This document shows, one piece after another, positions 47,178 to 55,798 of a DNA stretch of 64,000 bases (within the stretch, counting starts at the first letter, position 1; the number at the start of each line of letters is the position of its first letter). The notes under the pieces are model-generated. The model was not told the origin of the DNA. It did not search any database and saw nothing but the letters and a program-made list of their open reading frames with translations. Origin of the DNA: Polyangium jinanense. GTDB lineage: Bacteria; Myxococcota; Polyangia; Polyangiales; Polyangiaceae. The position numbers and the translations under genes were made by a program. Location: the NCBI RefSeq assembly GCF_028435365.1, contig NZ_JAGTJJ010000006.1:62001-126000 (forward strand), written 5' to 3'.

Positions 47178-48296
47178 CTACGGCTTCGATGGCTCGGCCG
47201 GCGGCGTTGACGCCGGGGGCGCTTTCCCGGTGTCGGCCTTCTCATCCTTCTCGGCCTTCTCGCGCTCGGCGTCCTTGCGCTCCAACTCCTCTTCCTGACC
47301 GAGCAGCTCGAGAAGCTTCTTCTCGTCGTCGTCGCCGCCCTTGCCGAGCTTCGACGCGTCGAACGTGAGCATCGGCATCGCGCCGCCGCCGTTCATCACG
47401 GGCAGCCTGCCGTTCCAGCGCTCGAGCGCGCGGTACTGCAGCACTGACGGCGTCATCGAGTACTTGAGGATCAGGTTCGACCGCGCCTCGGCCTTCGCCG
47501 TGATGAGCTTCGCGTCCGCCTCGCCTTGCGCGCGCGCCCGCGCCGCCTTCGCTTGCCCCTCGGCCTGCGTGACCGCCTGCTCCGCCTCTGCCTTCACCTG
47601 GCGCACCCGGTTCTCCGCCTGGATCGCCTGCTGCGTCGCCTCCATCGCGCGGTTGATCGCGTTCGCCACGTTCTCCGGCAACCGCAGCGCGCCGTTGATC
47701 GTCAGCTGATCGATCACGAACCCGTCCGGGCCGAGCTGCTCCTGCATGCGCTTCGCGACGTTCTCCACGAGCTTGCCCTTGCCCGCGCCGTAGATCTCCT
47801 GCACCGGCATCTGCGAGGCTTGCATGTTGAAGCTCTCGCGCATCGCGTTGCGCACGTAGCCGTTCGCGAGGTCCATCAGGTCCGACTTGCGAAACCGCCC
47901 GTAGAGCTTGGGCGCGAGCGTGGGCTCGATGTGGAACGAGAGCCCGACGTCCGCGTTGATGTTCACGCCCTCCTGCGACGAGAACGTGATCGAGCTGTCG
48001 CGCGCGTTGCCCTCGTGCGGATCCTTCGTCCAGACGATGTTCTGCACGCTCGTCGGGAACAGGATGATTTGCTCGGTCAGCGGGTTGAAGAACACCCAGC
48101 CCTGCACCGTGGGGCTCTTGTCGACGCCGCGCTCGTCGCCGGCGAGCTTGACCTTGATGCCGACGTGCCCTGCGTCGACGCGCGTGACGCACGACGAGAG
48201 GGCGATCGCCAGGATCACGAGCCCGATGGCCGCGACGGCGACGCGCTTGATGAGGTTTGCCTGGGGTGGGGACGAGAAGGGGCGGACGGTTGCCAT
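47178..48296 (-). CDS. SPFH/Band 7 (prohibitin-type) membrane protein
   Basis: The 372-residue protein has one N-terminal membrane helix with a cysteine at its end (VAVAAIGLVILAIALSSC), then an SPFH domain (about 40-215; VDAGHVGIKVKLAG, FPTSVQNIVWTKD, INADVGLSFHIEP, MPVQEIYG), a helical coiled-coil region rich in Ala, Glu and Gln (about 220-290) and a charged C-terminal tail. Prohibitin-like proteins form large ring assemblies at the membrane and help organise membrane domains or proteases. The ATG at 48296 is chosen because an upstream start would place an unrelated arginine-rich segment before the helix. It shares the leftward direction with the DUF2330 gene 37 bases upstream. Confidence 0.88.
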   Translation of the reverse strand: MATVRPFSSPPQANLIKRVAVAAIGLVILAIALSSCVTRVDAGHVGIKVKLAGDERGVDKSPTVQGWVFFNPLTEQIILFPTSVQNIVWTKDPHEGNARDSSITFSSQEGVNINADVGLSFHIEPTLAPKLYGRFRKSDLMDLANGYVRNAMRESFNMQASQMPVQEIYGAGKGKLVENVAKRMQEQLGPDGFVIDQLTINGALRLPENVANAINRAMEATQQAIQAENRVRQVKAEAEQAVTQAEGQAKAARARAQGEADAKLITAKAEARSNLILKYSMTPSVLQYRALERWNGRLPVMNGGGAMPMLTFDASKLGKGGDDDEKKLLELLGQEEELERKDAEREKAEKDEKADTGKAPPASTPPAEPSKP

Positions 48297-48333
48297 GGCG
48301 CTCTCGCGCCTAGCATATCGAAAAGAGGAGAGC

Positions 48334-49833
48334 TCAGGCCCTCGTGATGCCCATGCGCCGGCGAGCAGCCGCGGCGAGCGCGGCGAGCGCCATGCCGAAC
48401 GCGACGACGAGCGGGCCGCGTCCGTCGCCGGTCTTCTTGCCACCGCCCGGGATCGGAGCGGCCGAGCCGTCGCCGCAGAACACGTCGACGTTCGTGCCGA
48501 TGCGGGCCTGGTGCATGTTGTCGACGGTCTCCTGCGAGGCCGCGGGCTGCAGGACGAGATCGCTCTCGAGCGCCGCGCGCGGCAGGTTCGCTTCGAGCCG
48601 CGTGAGCCAAACGTCCTTCGGATGCAGGCCGTTCAGCGCGACCGCGAGGTCGTCGAGCGGGCCGCAGGCCAGCGTGCGTGCGTCGATCTCGCCCGACGCG
48701 ACCTCGCCGCAGGACGGATCGTCGAGCGGCACGCCCGCGGGGCACGGGTTCGAGACCATGAGGCCGCTCTTGCCGACGTTCGCGAAGGACTCCGAGCAGA
48801 AGCCGTCTGCCGTCTCGCCGTTCGCGATGCCCTGCTGCACGTAGGCCGCCGCGATCGAGTCGGCGAAGTTGCCGTTGCCGGCGGTCGTGTACGTGCGGAA
48901 GCCCTGGAAGCTGAAGAGACCGGGGAGCTGCGAGAGCAGGCCGCCCTCGAACGCGAACGCCGTGAGCCACGACGCGCCGCCGTTCTGCTCGAGCACCTTC
49001 GTGCGGAGCTCGCCGTAGTTCGACGACTGCGTCTTGAAGTCCCACGAGAGTAGGTCGACGGGCGCGACGACGTTGTTGAAGTTCTTCGCCTCCCAGCGAC
49101 CCTCGGTGATCATGAAGAGCGTGATCGCCACGTTCGCGCCGCTGCCGATCGCCACCATGCGCAGGGGCAGCGTGGGGCTGATGCCTGGCTGCACGACACG
49201 CACGGGCGTCATCGCCTTCACGTCCTTGCCCGGCACGAGCTTGATCGCGATGAAGTCGAACTTCTCCGCGATGTAGGCGTCGATCACCGGCTGCGTCGAG
49301 GGATCGATGTCGTAGCCCGCGACGTCGAGCCACGTGTTCAGCGCGCCGGGCGTGTCCGTGCTCAGCGTGACGGTCTGATACGGGCCCACGGTGCCGCGGT
49401 GGACGACCGTGACGCTCGGGCCGCCGCCGCCGTTGCTGCCCCCCTCCGCGTCCGAAAACGCGCGGCCCGCGAGCGATTCGCTGCAGCCGAAGCCGCCGCT
49501 GCTTCCGTTGCCGCAGTCGACGGGCGCCTGGAAGATCTGCGTGGTCGTCGCGGCGTCGAGCGTGTCGAACCAGGCGTCGGTGGAGACCTCGATCACCGCG
49601 CCCGGCTTGACCGGCAAGACCCACGCGAAGCTCTCGGGATCGCCGTTGTACTGGATCTGATCCCAGAGCACCGTCTGCTTCGGCGAGATCGAGAGCGCCA
49701 TGCGATGCGCCGAGACGACGGTGCTCTGGCTCGGCGGCGCGAAGCATCCCCCACACGCCTCGGCTTCGTTCGTCGCCGTAAGAGAAGCAAGAAGGGTGGC
49801 GGCAAGAACTGGGACAACGAAGCCGAAGCGCAT
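48334..49833 (-). CDS. DUF2330-family exported protein with C-terminal anchor
   Basis: The 499-residue protein has a signal peptide (FVVPVLAATLLASLTATNEAEA) followed directly by CGGCFAPP, the characteristic start of the DUF2330 family. The long mature part contains ISPKQTVLWDQIQYNGDPESFAWVLPV-type sequence typical of the family (residues about 48-75), a Cys-containing glycine-rich loop, and a C-terminal hydrophobic helix with a basic end (VVAFGMALAALAAAARRR) like a sorting or anchoring signal. DUF2330 proteins are frequent in myxobacteria and have no assigned function. Located at the surface or in the periplasm. The ATG at 49833 follows GGAAGATC-type purines. Confidence 0.85.
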   Translation of the reverse strand: MRFGFVVPVLAATLLASLTATNEAEACGGCFAPPSQSTVVSAHRMALSISPKQTVLWDQIQYNGDPESFAWVLPVKPGAVIEVSTDAWFDTLDAATTTQIFQAPVDCGNGSSGGFGCSESLAGRAFSDAEGGSNGGGGPSVTVVHRGTVGPYQTVTLSTDTPGALNTWLDVAGYDIDPSTQPVIDAYIAEKFDFIAIKLVPGKDVKAMTPVRVVQPGISPTLPLRMVAIGSGANVAITLFMITEGRWEAKNFNNVVAPVDLLSWDFKTQSSNYGELRTKVLEQNGGASWLTAFAFEGGLLSQLPGLFSFQGFRTYTTAGNGNFADSIAAAYVQQGIANGETADGFCSESFANVGKSGLMVSNPCPAGVPLDDPSCGEVASGEIDARTLACGPLDDLAVALNGLHPKDVWLTRLEANLPRAALESDLVLQPAASQETVDNMHQARIGTNVDVFCGDGSAAPIPGGGKKTGDGRGPLVVAFGMALAALAAAARRRMGITRA

Positions 49834-49987
49834 GGGGAAGATCTCCTCTCGGGTAGGAGCCTTAAGAAAAGCAAGCCAAGGCGCGGGCGGGTTCAGCAAA
49901 AGCGATGCCGACCCGATTGCCGCCTTTTTCAGGGAATACGCTGCGCCAGAGTGAGCCACACAGGGCGAGGGCGCCCCGGGGCTTTCC

Positions 49988-50785
49988 TCAACGTGCGGGC
50001 GGGGCCACGTCGATGCGGCAGGAGACGGGGAGCGCGAGGCCGACCTGCTCGAGGGAGATGGGCGTCTGCGTGATGGCGCTCGGCGGCTCGCACGAGATGA
50101 GGTGGAGGGGCACGGTCTGCGACTCGGCGACGCGGGCGAAGGCGCGCGCGCGCTCGACCCAGCGCTTGACGAGCTCGGGTCGGAACGACTCGGGGTCGCG
50201 GAGCTTGATCTCGGGCGAGCCGAACGCGGTCTCGATCTCGGGCGCGCCTTCCCCGGACGAAGGCACGAGCGCGTCATGCTTCTTCGAGGCCTCGACGAGC
50301 CCCGCGACGATCTTCGCGCGCGCCCAGTAACCCGCCTCCGCGGCGAGCGGGACCTCGACGGCGCCGTCCACGGTCACGACGAAGCGCGTCTTCCGCGGCT
50401 CGTCGTCCTTCACCTTCGAATACTCGGCCGCGGCCGTGGTGTTCGCGCCGAGCATGGCGATCGTGGCCGCGCCGCCCGTGGCCGCGCCGAAGCGCTCCTT
50501 GAGGGCGAGCGTGGCTTTCTCCAGAAGATCGAGCCCGGCCTTCGGATCGCCGAGCTCGACGCGCAGGACGAAAGGAACACACGCGAGGTCCGGGCGCACG
50601 ACGAGGGCGCCGCGCGCGTCGCCGTGGCTCGGGATCGAGGGGCCGCTCGGCGCGGAGAACGAGGAGGCGCTCCCGTACGACGCGCTCGAGAGGAGCGAAG
50701 GCGCGCTCGGCTCGGGGACGCCGGCGGAGCCGCACGCGGTGGCGAGGAGACCGAGCAGAAGCGGGAGGGGCTGGAGTTTCGCCAT
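49988..50785 (-). CDS. Lipoprotein of unknown function
   Basis: The 265-residue protein has a signal peptide with a good lipobox (LLATAC, Cys at about 18), a serine-rich spacer of about 35 residues, and a mixed alpha/beta domain with ACVPFVLRVELGD, RKTRFVVTVDGAVEVPLAAEAGY and a helical C-terminal part ending SCRIDVAPP. No known family or catalytic motif is recognised. It is likely attached to the outer or inner membrane on the periplasmic side. It diverges from dus by 78 bases and is followed at 155 bases by the DUF2330 gene on the same strand. Confidence 0.7.
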   Translation of the reverse strand: MAKLQPLPLLLGLLATACGSAGVPEPSAPSLLSSASYGSASSFSAPSGPSIPSHGDARGALVVRPDLACVPFVLRVELGDPKAGLDLLEKATLALKERFGAATGGAATIAMLGANTTAAAEYSKVKDDEPRKTRFVVTVDGAVEVPLAAEAGYWARAKIVAGLVEASKKHDALVPSSGEGAPEIETAFGSPEIKLRDPESFRPELVKRWVERARAFARVAESQTVPLHLISCEPPSAITQTPISLEQVGLALPVSCRIDVAPPAR

Positions 50786-50863
50786 GGGGCGGCGAGTCTA
50801 CCCGCAATCACGCGCTGGATCGCTGGCGCGTCCGTCTGCCGCGTGCTCTAACCTCTCCCCCCC

Positions 50864-51850
50864 GTGTCCCCCGACCGAACGCTTTTCCAGAAGCTCTTCT
50901 CGTCCCGCCCCGTGATCCTCGCGCCGATGGAGGACGTCTCCGACGCCGTCTTCCGCAAGCTCTGCCGCGAGCTCGGCGCCGAGCTCTGCGTGACGGAGTT
51001 CGTGAACGTCGAGGGCCTCTTGCGCGGCTGCCGCAACGCGCGCCGCAAGATCACGCTCGGCGCGGACGATCAGCCGACCGCCATCCAAATCTACGGCTCG
51101 GATCCGGATCGCCTCGCCGAGGCCGCCGAGATCGCCGCGGCGGCGGGCCCTTCGTTCGTCGACATCAACTGCGGCTGCTGGGTGCCGAAGATCGCGGGCC
51201 GCGGCGCAGGCGCGGGCTGGCTCCGGAACCCGACGGCGATGGTCGAGATGGCCGCGATGGTCGTGCGCCGCGTGTCCATGCCGGTGACCGTGAAGACGCG
51301 GATCGGCTGGGGCCCGGAGTCGGAGATGCCGATCGTGGAGCTCGCGAAGCGGCTGGAAGGCGCGGGCGTGTCGGCATTGACCATTCATTGCCGGACGGCG
51401 CAGATGGGCCACTCGGGGGCGGCGGACTGGACCTGGGCGGCGCGCGCGAGGAGCGTGGTCGGGATCCCGGTGATCGTGAACGGCGACATCAAGAGCGCGG
51501 AGGACGCCGAGCGCGCGCTCGCGGAGACGGGCTGCGAGGGCGTGATGGTCGGCCGCCGGGCGATCGAGCACCCGTGGATCTTCCGCGAGGCGAAGGCGCT
51601 GCTCGAAGAGGGTCGGCGGATCGATGCGCCGACGCCCGAGGAGCGGATCGCGCTCTGCAAGAAGCACCTCGTGATGAACACGGAGGAGCGCGGCGAGCCC
51701 CACGGGGTGCGCGTGACCCGAAGGCACCTCGCGGGATATCTGCACGGTCTGCCGGGCGCGGCGGCGCTCCGGCGCGCGCTGAATGCGTGTGACTCGCTGG
51801 AAGGGTGCCTCGCGATTCTGGACGAGGCGCTCGCACGGCGGGCGGCCTGA
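50864..51850 (+). CDS. dus: tRNA-dihydrouridine synthase
   Basis: The 328-residue FMN enzyme reduces uridines in tRNA. Motifs are APMEDVSDAVFR (FMN loop), FVNVEGLLRG, IQIYGSDPDRLAEAA, DINCGCWVPKIAGRGAGAGW with the catalytic cysteine, VKTRIGW, IHCRTAQMGHSGAADW and VNGDIKS with the FMN-phosphate site in VMVGRRAIEHPWIF. The motif after the cysteine is WV where most Dus have PV, a small deviation. The start is the GTG at 50864 preceded by a C-rich tract, a poor ribosome site. A small hairpin follows its stop. Which of the DusA/B/C specificities applies cannot be told; DusB-like is the default for non-proteobacterial lineages. Confidence 0.93.
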   Translation: MSPDRTLFQKLFSSRPVILAPMEDVSDAVFRKLCRELGAELCVTEFVNVEGLLRGCRNARRKITLGADDQPTAIQIYGSDPDRLAEAAEIAAAAGPSFVDINCGCWVPKIAGRGAGAGWLRNPTAMVEMAAMVVRRVSMPVTVKTRIGWGPESEMPIVELAKRLEGAGVSALTIHCRTAQMGHSGAADWTWAARARSVVGIPVIVNGDIKSAEDAERALAETGCEGVMVGRRAIEHPWIFREAKALLEEGRRIDAPTPEERIALCKKHLVMNTEERGEPHGVRVTRRHLAGYLHGLPGAAALRRALNACDSLEGCLAILDEALARRAA

Positions 51851-52354
51851 TCGACCTTTCGGGGGTGTGAGCGCCCACCTTTGGTGGGTCTAGCCACAAA
51901 CAGGCGCGTCTCGAAGTCGCCTGCGCGCGTCTCGAAGTCGCCTGCGCGCGTCTCGAAGTCGCCTGCGCGCGTCTCGAAGTCGCCTGTGCGCGTCTCGAAG
52001 TCGCCTGCGCACGTCTCGAAGTCGCCTGCGCACGTCTCGAAGTCGCCTGCGCCGTGTCTCGAAGTCGCCTGCGCGCGGCGTGGGGTCGGTTGAAGGCGTC
52101 TCGAAGTCGCGTGCGCGCGCCTCGAAGTCGCGTGCGCCGCGTCTCGAAGTCGCCTGCGCGCGTCTCGAAGTCGCGTGCAGGCGTCTCCAAGGCGTGTGCG
52201 CGCGTCTCCAAAGAATGCAGCTTGGGCGTGATCCGCCCGGTCCCAACCCTTCTCTCCCTCGGACTCGCCCCGACGACCCTTGACCGGGGCCCCCGATGGC
52301 AAGGGGGCCCGGTGCGTGGCGTACTCGGTATCCGGCAAGCTCGCAGGGGGGACC
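51851..52354. other. Non-coding region (504 bp) holding a 21-bp tandem array
   Basis: No convincing gene lies between dus and the response regulator gene. It starts with a small hairpin (CCCACC-TTT-GGTGGG at 51874-51888) that could terminate dus, then the tandem repeat, then about 130 bp with nothing recognisable. Confidence 0.6.
51904..52219. repeat. 21-bp tandem repeat array, about 13-14 units
   Basis: Units begin with GTCTCGAAGTCGCCTGCG and recur at 51908, 51929, 51950, 51971, 51992, 52013 and 52034 with an exact period of 21. Later copies at 52056, 52098, 52119, 52141, 52162, 52183 and 52204 drift in sequence. Spacing shifts by one base at two points (22 instead of 21) and one unit is missing (42 between 52056 and 52098). 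No unique spacers are present, so it is not a CRISPR. The one-base shifts break any single heptapeptide frame, which argues against a coding role. Confidence 0.9.
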
Positions 52355-52846
52355 ATGCGTTCTGCTTCTGGTATCCGACCGGGACTTCCCACGAATCGCG
52401 ACGGCGCGACGAAAGACGTGCGGCGCATCCTCGTGGCCGACGACGACGCGACCCGCAGGCGCCTCATCGGCGCCCTTCTCGTCGAGAAATACGCCCCCGC
52501 GGTCGCCCTCGAAGCCTCCTGCGTGCCCACCGCGCTCGAAGCCCTGCTCGTCCGGCACCCCGATCTCGTCGTCGCCGATCTGGGTTTGTCGGGGCATTCT
52601 CAGGGCGGCTTTCGCCTGATCCTCGACGCGGCCTCGCTCGGCGTGCCCGCGGTCGTCACGAGCGGGCCGATTTCGCGCGCGCTGGAGGAGCGGCTCGCGC
52701 AGCTCGGCGTGGGATGGGTGCCCAAGGGTTCGTCGGAGCAAACGTTGCTGGCCGCGATCGACCGCGTCATCGAGAAACCGCGCGTCGCGGAGCGCGGAAA
52801 CGAGCCCCGGAAGGTGCCCTCGGGGCCCAGGATGCATACGGCGTGA
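52355..52846 (+). CDS. Single-domain response regulator (receiver)
   Basis: The 163-residue protein is essentially one receiver domain: acidic cluster DDD at 29-31 (LVADDDATRRR), phospho-acceptor D75 in VVADLGLSG, the Ser/Thr switch in PAVVTSG, and lysine in GWVPKGSS. It has no output domain. Its partner kinase is not adjacent. The ATG at 52355 follows GCAGGGGGGA, a strong ribosome site. It lies 39 bases before the TPR-Lon gene on the same strand, so the two are probably cotranscribed, which suggests that phosphorylation signalling controls, or is controlled with, the protease-like protein. Confidence 0.83.
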   Translation: MRSASGIRPGLPTNRDGATKDVRRILVADDDATRRRLIGALLVEKYAPAVALEASCVPTALEALLVRHPDLVVADLGLSGHSQGGFRLILDAASLGVPAVVTSGPISRALEERLAQLGVGWVPKGSSEQTLLAAIDRVIEKPRVAERGNEPRKVPSGPRMHTA

Positions 52847-52885
52847 TCGGCGCGTCCGTGACGAGCCACGAGCGCTGAAAGCAGG

Positions 52886-55000
52886 ATGTCGCGGGACAAA
52901 CACCAGGCAGCCGGGCCCCCTTCGGAGTCCGGCGGGGCAGGAGAGCTCGACGCCGCCCTGGCCTCCGAAGGCCTCGACGACGAGCTCTTGCGCCAGCTCG
53001 GCCATCTGCTCGACATGGAGCTCGTGGATCCGCCGCGGCGCGCGCGCAAAGAGCCGCTGCGGCGGCGCGCCGCGGCGCACATCGTGATCGCGCGGCTGTC
53101 GTTCGAGGCGCGGCTCTCGGATCGGGCCGAGGTGGAGGCGCACGCGGCGCTCGCGCTCGCGCCCGACGACGAGGCGGCCCTGGGGCTGCTCGCGGCGATT
53201 CACCACGCGCGCGGCGAGCTCGGCGCTGCAATCACGCTGCACACCGAAATGGCGGCCCGCGCGGGCGGCGAGCCTTCGGCGCTGGCAACGCTCGGACGGC
53301 TCTTCGAGGCGAGCTTGCGGGAAGAGTCGCAATCCGCGCGCGGACCGCACGTCGCCCCCGAGGCGGGAGCGACGACGGGTTTGTCGGAGCTCGAGCACGC
53401 GTTTCGCGTGGCGTTCGGAGGCAATTTGCAGGGGGCGCTGCGCATCGTGGATCGGGTCGCGGCGCGGGCGCGCACCGAGGCGCGCAGCGTGTACAAGCTC
53501 GCGATGCTGGAGCGCGCTTTTTTGCTGGAGCAGGCGCAGGACGTGCGGGGCGCGATCACCACGCTGGAGCGCCTCGCCGACGAGCCCGGGCTCGCGAACG
53601 ACGCGGAGCGATTGCTTTGCCTGTCGCTCCTGTACGAACGAGAAGGGACGCCGGAGCGGATCCGCCGCGCGCTCCGGGCCGTGCGATATGCCTACCTCGT
53701 CACGCGGCGCCCCTCGCTGCTCCGGCGCGTCGCGCGGCTCGTGGGCAAGCTTGGGCATACACGCCTCGCGGAGCTGTTCGAGGCGCGTTATCTGGAAGTC
53801 TTCCGCCGCCGCATGCACGTGCTCTCGCTCCGGGAGGCCGCGCGGGCCTTGCCGACCGCGTACGTGCCCCCCGAGGGTTTGTCCGTCTTGCCCTTTGGAC
53901 ACCGCGCCGTCCAGCACCTCTTCGATCGAATCCGGGATCGAAAGCGCCCCGAGCACCGCCGGCGCGCCGCCGCGCTGTCGCTCTGGGCCGGCGAGCCGGC
54001 GCGCGCCGAGGCGATGTACGCGGAGCTCGATCGAGAAGGACGAACCACGGCCGTCGATTTGCTTTATTATGCGGATGCGCTGGAGGCGATCGGGGAGCAC
54101 GAGCGGGCGCGTTTGGCGCGGCGGCGCGGGGTCGCGGGGCTCGAACGGCCGGACGCCGCAGCGCTGACGCGGCTGCTCGGGCACGAGGACGCGCGTCTCG
54201 AGGATGCGCGCGAGGCGCTCGGATCGCCGGAGCGGCTCGCGGAGGCGGGATCGGTGCTCCGGGCGCGGCGAAAAGCGCATCCGGAGGATCACGCGGCCGT
54301 GCTCGCGCTCGCGCGCGTGGCCGAGGCGAAAGGTGAGCTCGACGCGAAGGCGCGATACGAGGCCCACGCCCGCGCCCTCGCGGACGCCGCGCGCACGCCG
54401 CGCCCCTACGTGCTCGCGGCCGCCGCATTGCGCCGCGGCGGCGAAGTGCGCGGCGTGATTCACGAGCTCTGGGCCGACAGCCGACGCACGAAACGCGGCC
54501 GCGGCGGCCTCGACGAAAAGGACGTGCTCGGCTCGGTCGCGCCGGACCTCCGCGCCCGCGCGGTCTCCATTTTCCAGGCGGTGCGCGCCTTCGTCCGGGC
54601 CCGTTATCCTCACCGCGTCGATCCCGAGCTCGACGATCGCCGGTTTCTCCTCCGTTTCACGAAAGACGACGAGCCCTCGTCCGGCGACAGCGCCGGCCTG
54701 CCGATAGCCGTCGCTTTCGCGAGCGTGATGCTCGGGTTCTCCGCGCCGGCCGACGTCGCATTCTCGGGCGCCATGATCTGCGACGCGCACGACGTCCTGT
54801 CGCTCGGCCGCATCGGCGACGTCGACGCGAAAATCGAGGGCGCCTACGAGCGTCGCCTCTCGCGGATCGTGCTGCCCGCGCAAAACCGGGACGACGTGAC
54901 ACACGCCGAGCGCGTGCCACGCAAGATCGCCGAGCACATGGTCGTCTTCGCGCGGACGCTCGACGAGGTCCTCGAAGCGATTTTTCCCGAGCTGGTTTGA
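52886..55000 (+). CDS. TPR protein with C-terminal Lon-type protease domain, no ATPase
   Basis: The 704-residue protein has an all-helical TPR-like N-terminal two-thirds (for example RAEVEAHAALALAPDDEAAL and RTEARSVYKLAMLERAFLLE) and, from about 570, a Lon (S16) protease-like domain. The catalytic serine is S602 in SSGDSAGLPIAVAF (Lon has DGPSAG), and the catalytic lysine is K649 in DVDAKIEGAYERRLSRIVLP (Lon has GGLKEKxxAAHRAGxxxVIxP), 47 residues apart (43 in E. coli Lon). No AAA+ ATPase domain is present. It may process proteins without unfolding, or bind substrates via TPRs. It follows a receiver-domain gene by 39 bases. No signal peptide is evident. Confidence 0.85.
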   Translation: MSRDKHQAAGPPSESGGAGELDAALASEGLDDELLRQLGHLLDMELVDPPRRARKEPLRRRAAAHIVIARLSFEARLSDRAEVEAHAALALAPDDEAALGLLAAIHHARGELGAAITLHTEMAARAGGEPSALATLGRLFEASLREESQSARGPHVAPEAGATTGLSELEHAFRVAFGGNLQGALRIVDRVAARARTEARSVYKLAMLERAFLLEQAQDVRGAITTLERLADEPGLANDAERLLCLSLLYEREGTPERIRRALRAVRYAYLVTRRPSLLRRVARLVGKLGHTRLAELFEARYLEVFRRRMHVLSLREAARALPTAYVPPEGLSVLPFGHRAVQHLFDRIRDRKRPEHRRRAAALSLWAGEPARAEAMYAELDREGRTTAVDLLYYADALEAIGEHERARLARRRGVAGLERPDAAALTRLLGHEDARLEDAREALGSPERLAEAGSVLRARRKAHPEDHAAVLALARVAEAKGELDAKARYEAHARALADAARTPRPYVLAAAALRRGGEVRGVIHELWADSRRTKRGRGGLDEKDVLGSVAPDLRARAVSIFQAVRAFVRARYPHRVDPELDDRRFLLRFTKDDEPSSGDSAGLPIAVAFASVMLGFSAPADVAFSGAMICDAHDVLSLGRIGDVDAKIEGAYERRLSRIVLPAQNRDDVTHAERVPRKIAEHMVVFARTLDEVLEAIFPELV

Positions 55001-55049
55001 GGCATTTCGAGCCGAGGCGTATCGCCACGCGATGGAACGCCGCTACGCG

Positions 55050-55103
55050 AAAACAAAAAAGGTCTCGGCCGCCGTCACGCGAAAGGCGACGGCGGCCTAG
55101 ACC
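55050..55103 (-). terminator. Intrinsic terminator of the Hsp20-adjacent gene
   Basis: Read on the minus strand, a strong GC-rich stem (55103-55061; about 15 pairs between the GGTCTAGGCCGCCGTC and GACGGCGGCCGAGACC arms) is followed by TTTTTTGTTTT (55060-55050). This is a textbook rho-independent terminator about 70 bases after the stop codon at 55173. Confidence 0.85.
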
Positions 55104-55172
55104 CCAATGGCGCGTGGAGACGCGCCGGGAGACCGGCCGAGGAGGACCGATCTCCCGCTCAATGGCATCCGA

Positions 55173-55655
55173 TCAGAAGCCGCAGGAGCGACACCAGGCT
55201 TCGTACTGCTGACGAGCGATCTCGCGCTGCCGCACGATCTCGGCCGTGAAGGGATTCCACCCCGTCCACGGTGTGGCCGTTGTGTGGCTCAGGCCGCTAC
55301 GCTGCGCGTAGAACGGGTCGATGCTCGTCGGCAGGCCGCCCACGTGCTGCGGGCCGGTCCACGTCGGGACCGACTGCATCCCGTAGTTGTACGGATACAC
55401 GCCGTACGGCGAGTGCCCGAGGCCGCCCGTGTAATCCACGGTCCGCGGATCCATGCCCTGCACCGGCACGCCGAACCCGAACGGGGTCGTGCCGAACGGG
55501 GTCGCGCCGAACGGGGTATGGGAGAGGCCGGCCATCTCGCGGTTGAAGTCGCGATTGAGGCTGATCCGCTGCGTGCGCGCCAGCACCTCACACGTCTGGG
55601 CGAGGTAATCGTTGAGGATGCGCAGGTTGTTGATCTCGTAGGTCTTGGGATCCAT
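55173..55655 (-). CDS. Small protein of unknown function beside hsp20
   Basis: About 160 residues. A helical N-terminus (TYEINNLRILNDYLAQTCEV) is followed by a Pro/Phe/Gly-rich, low-complexity segment with three TPFG units (TPFGATPFGTTPFGFG), a tyrosine/glycine-rich stretch and a C-terminal helix ending CRSCGF. No family is recognised. Low complexity and few charged residues suggest a structural or disordered protein, perhaps stress-related by its position just downstream of hsp20 (143 bases). I start at the ATG at 55655, which has AAGGGGGG seven bases upstream; an ATG at 55661 is too close to that site. A clear terminator follows. Confidence 0.7.
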   Translation of the reverse strand: MDPKTYEINNLRILNDYLAQTCEVLARTQRISLNRDFNREMAGLSHTPFGATPFGTTPFGFGVPVQGMDPRTVDYTGGLGHSPYGVYPYNYGMQSVPTWTGPQHVGGLPTSIDPFYAQRSGLSHTTATPWTGWNPFTAEIVRQREIARQQYEAWCRSCGF

Positions 55656-55798
55656 GGTCATACCCCCCTTGAATCAGGGCTCGTGCACAATCTCCGCCTC
55701 GAGGCCCTATGCCCCGACGCGGCACTACCTTTCCAGCGCTCTGCGCCAGAAATTCTCGCCGGGTGCGGAACGCTCGCAGGCGCCGCACCCGAAAACCT

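Noticed and set aside
51881..52093. Protein with RVSKSPA heptad repeats (plus strand) or RAGDFET repeats (minus strand)
   Set aside because: It is a translation of the 21-bp array; one-base shifts in the array break the frame, and no ribosome site or flanking domain supports it.
51904..52219. CRISPR array
   Set aside because: Repeats are contiguous with no unique spacers and no cas genes are nearby.
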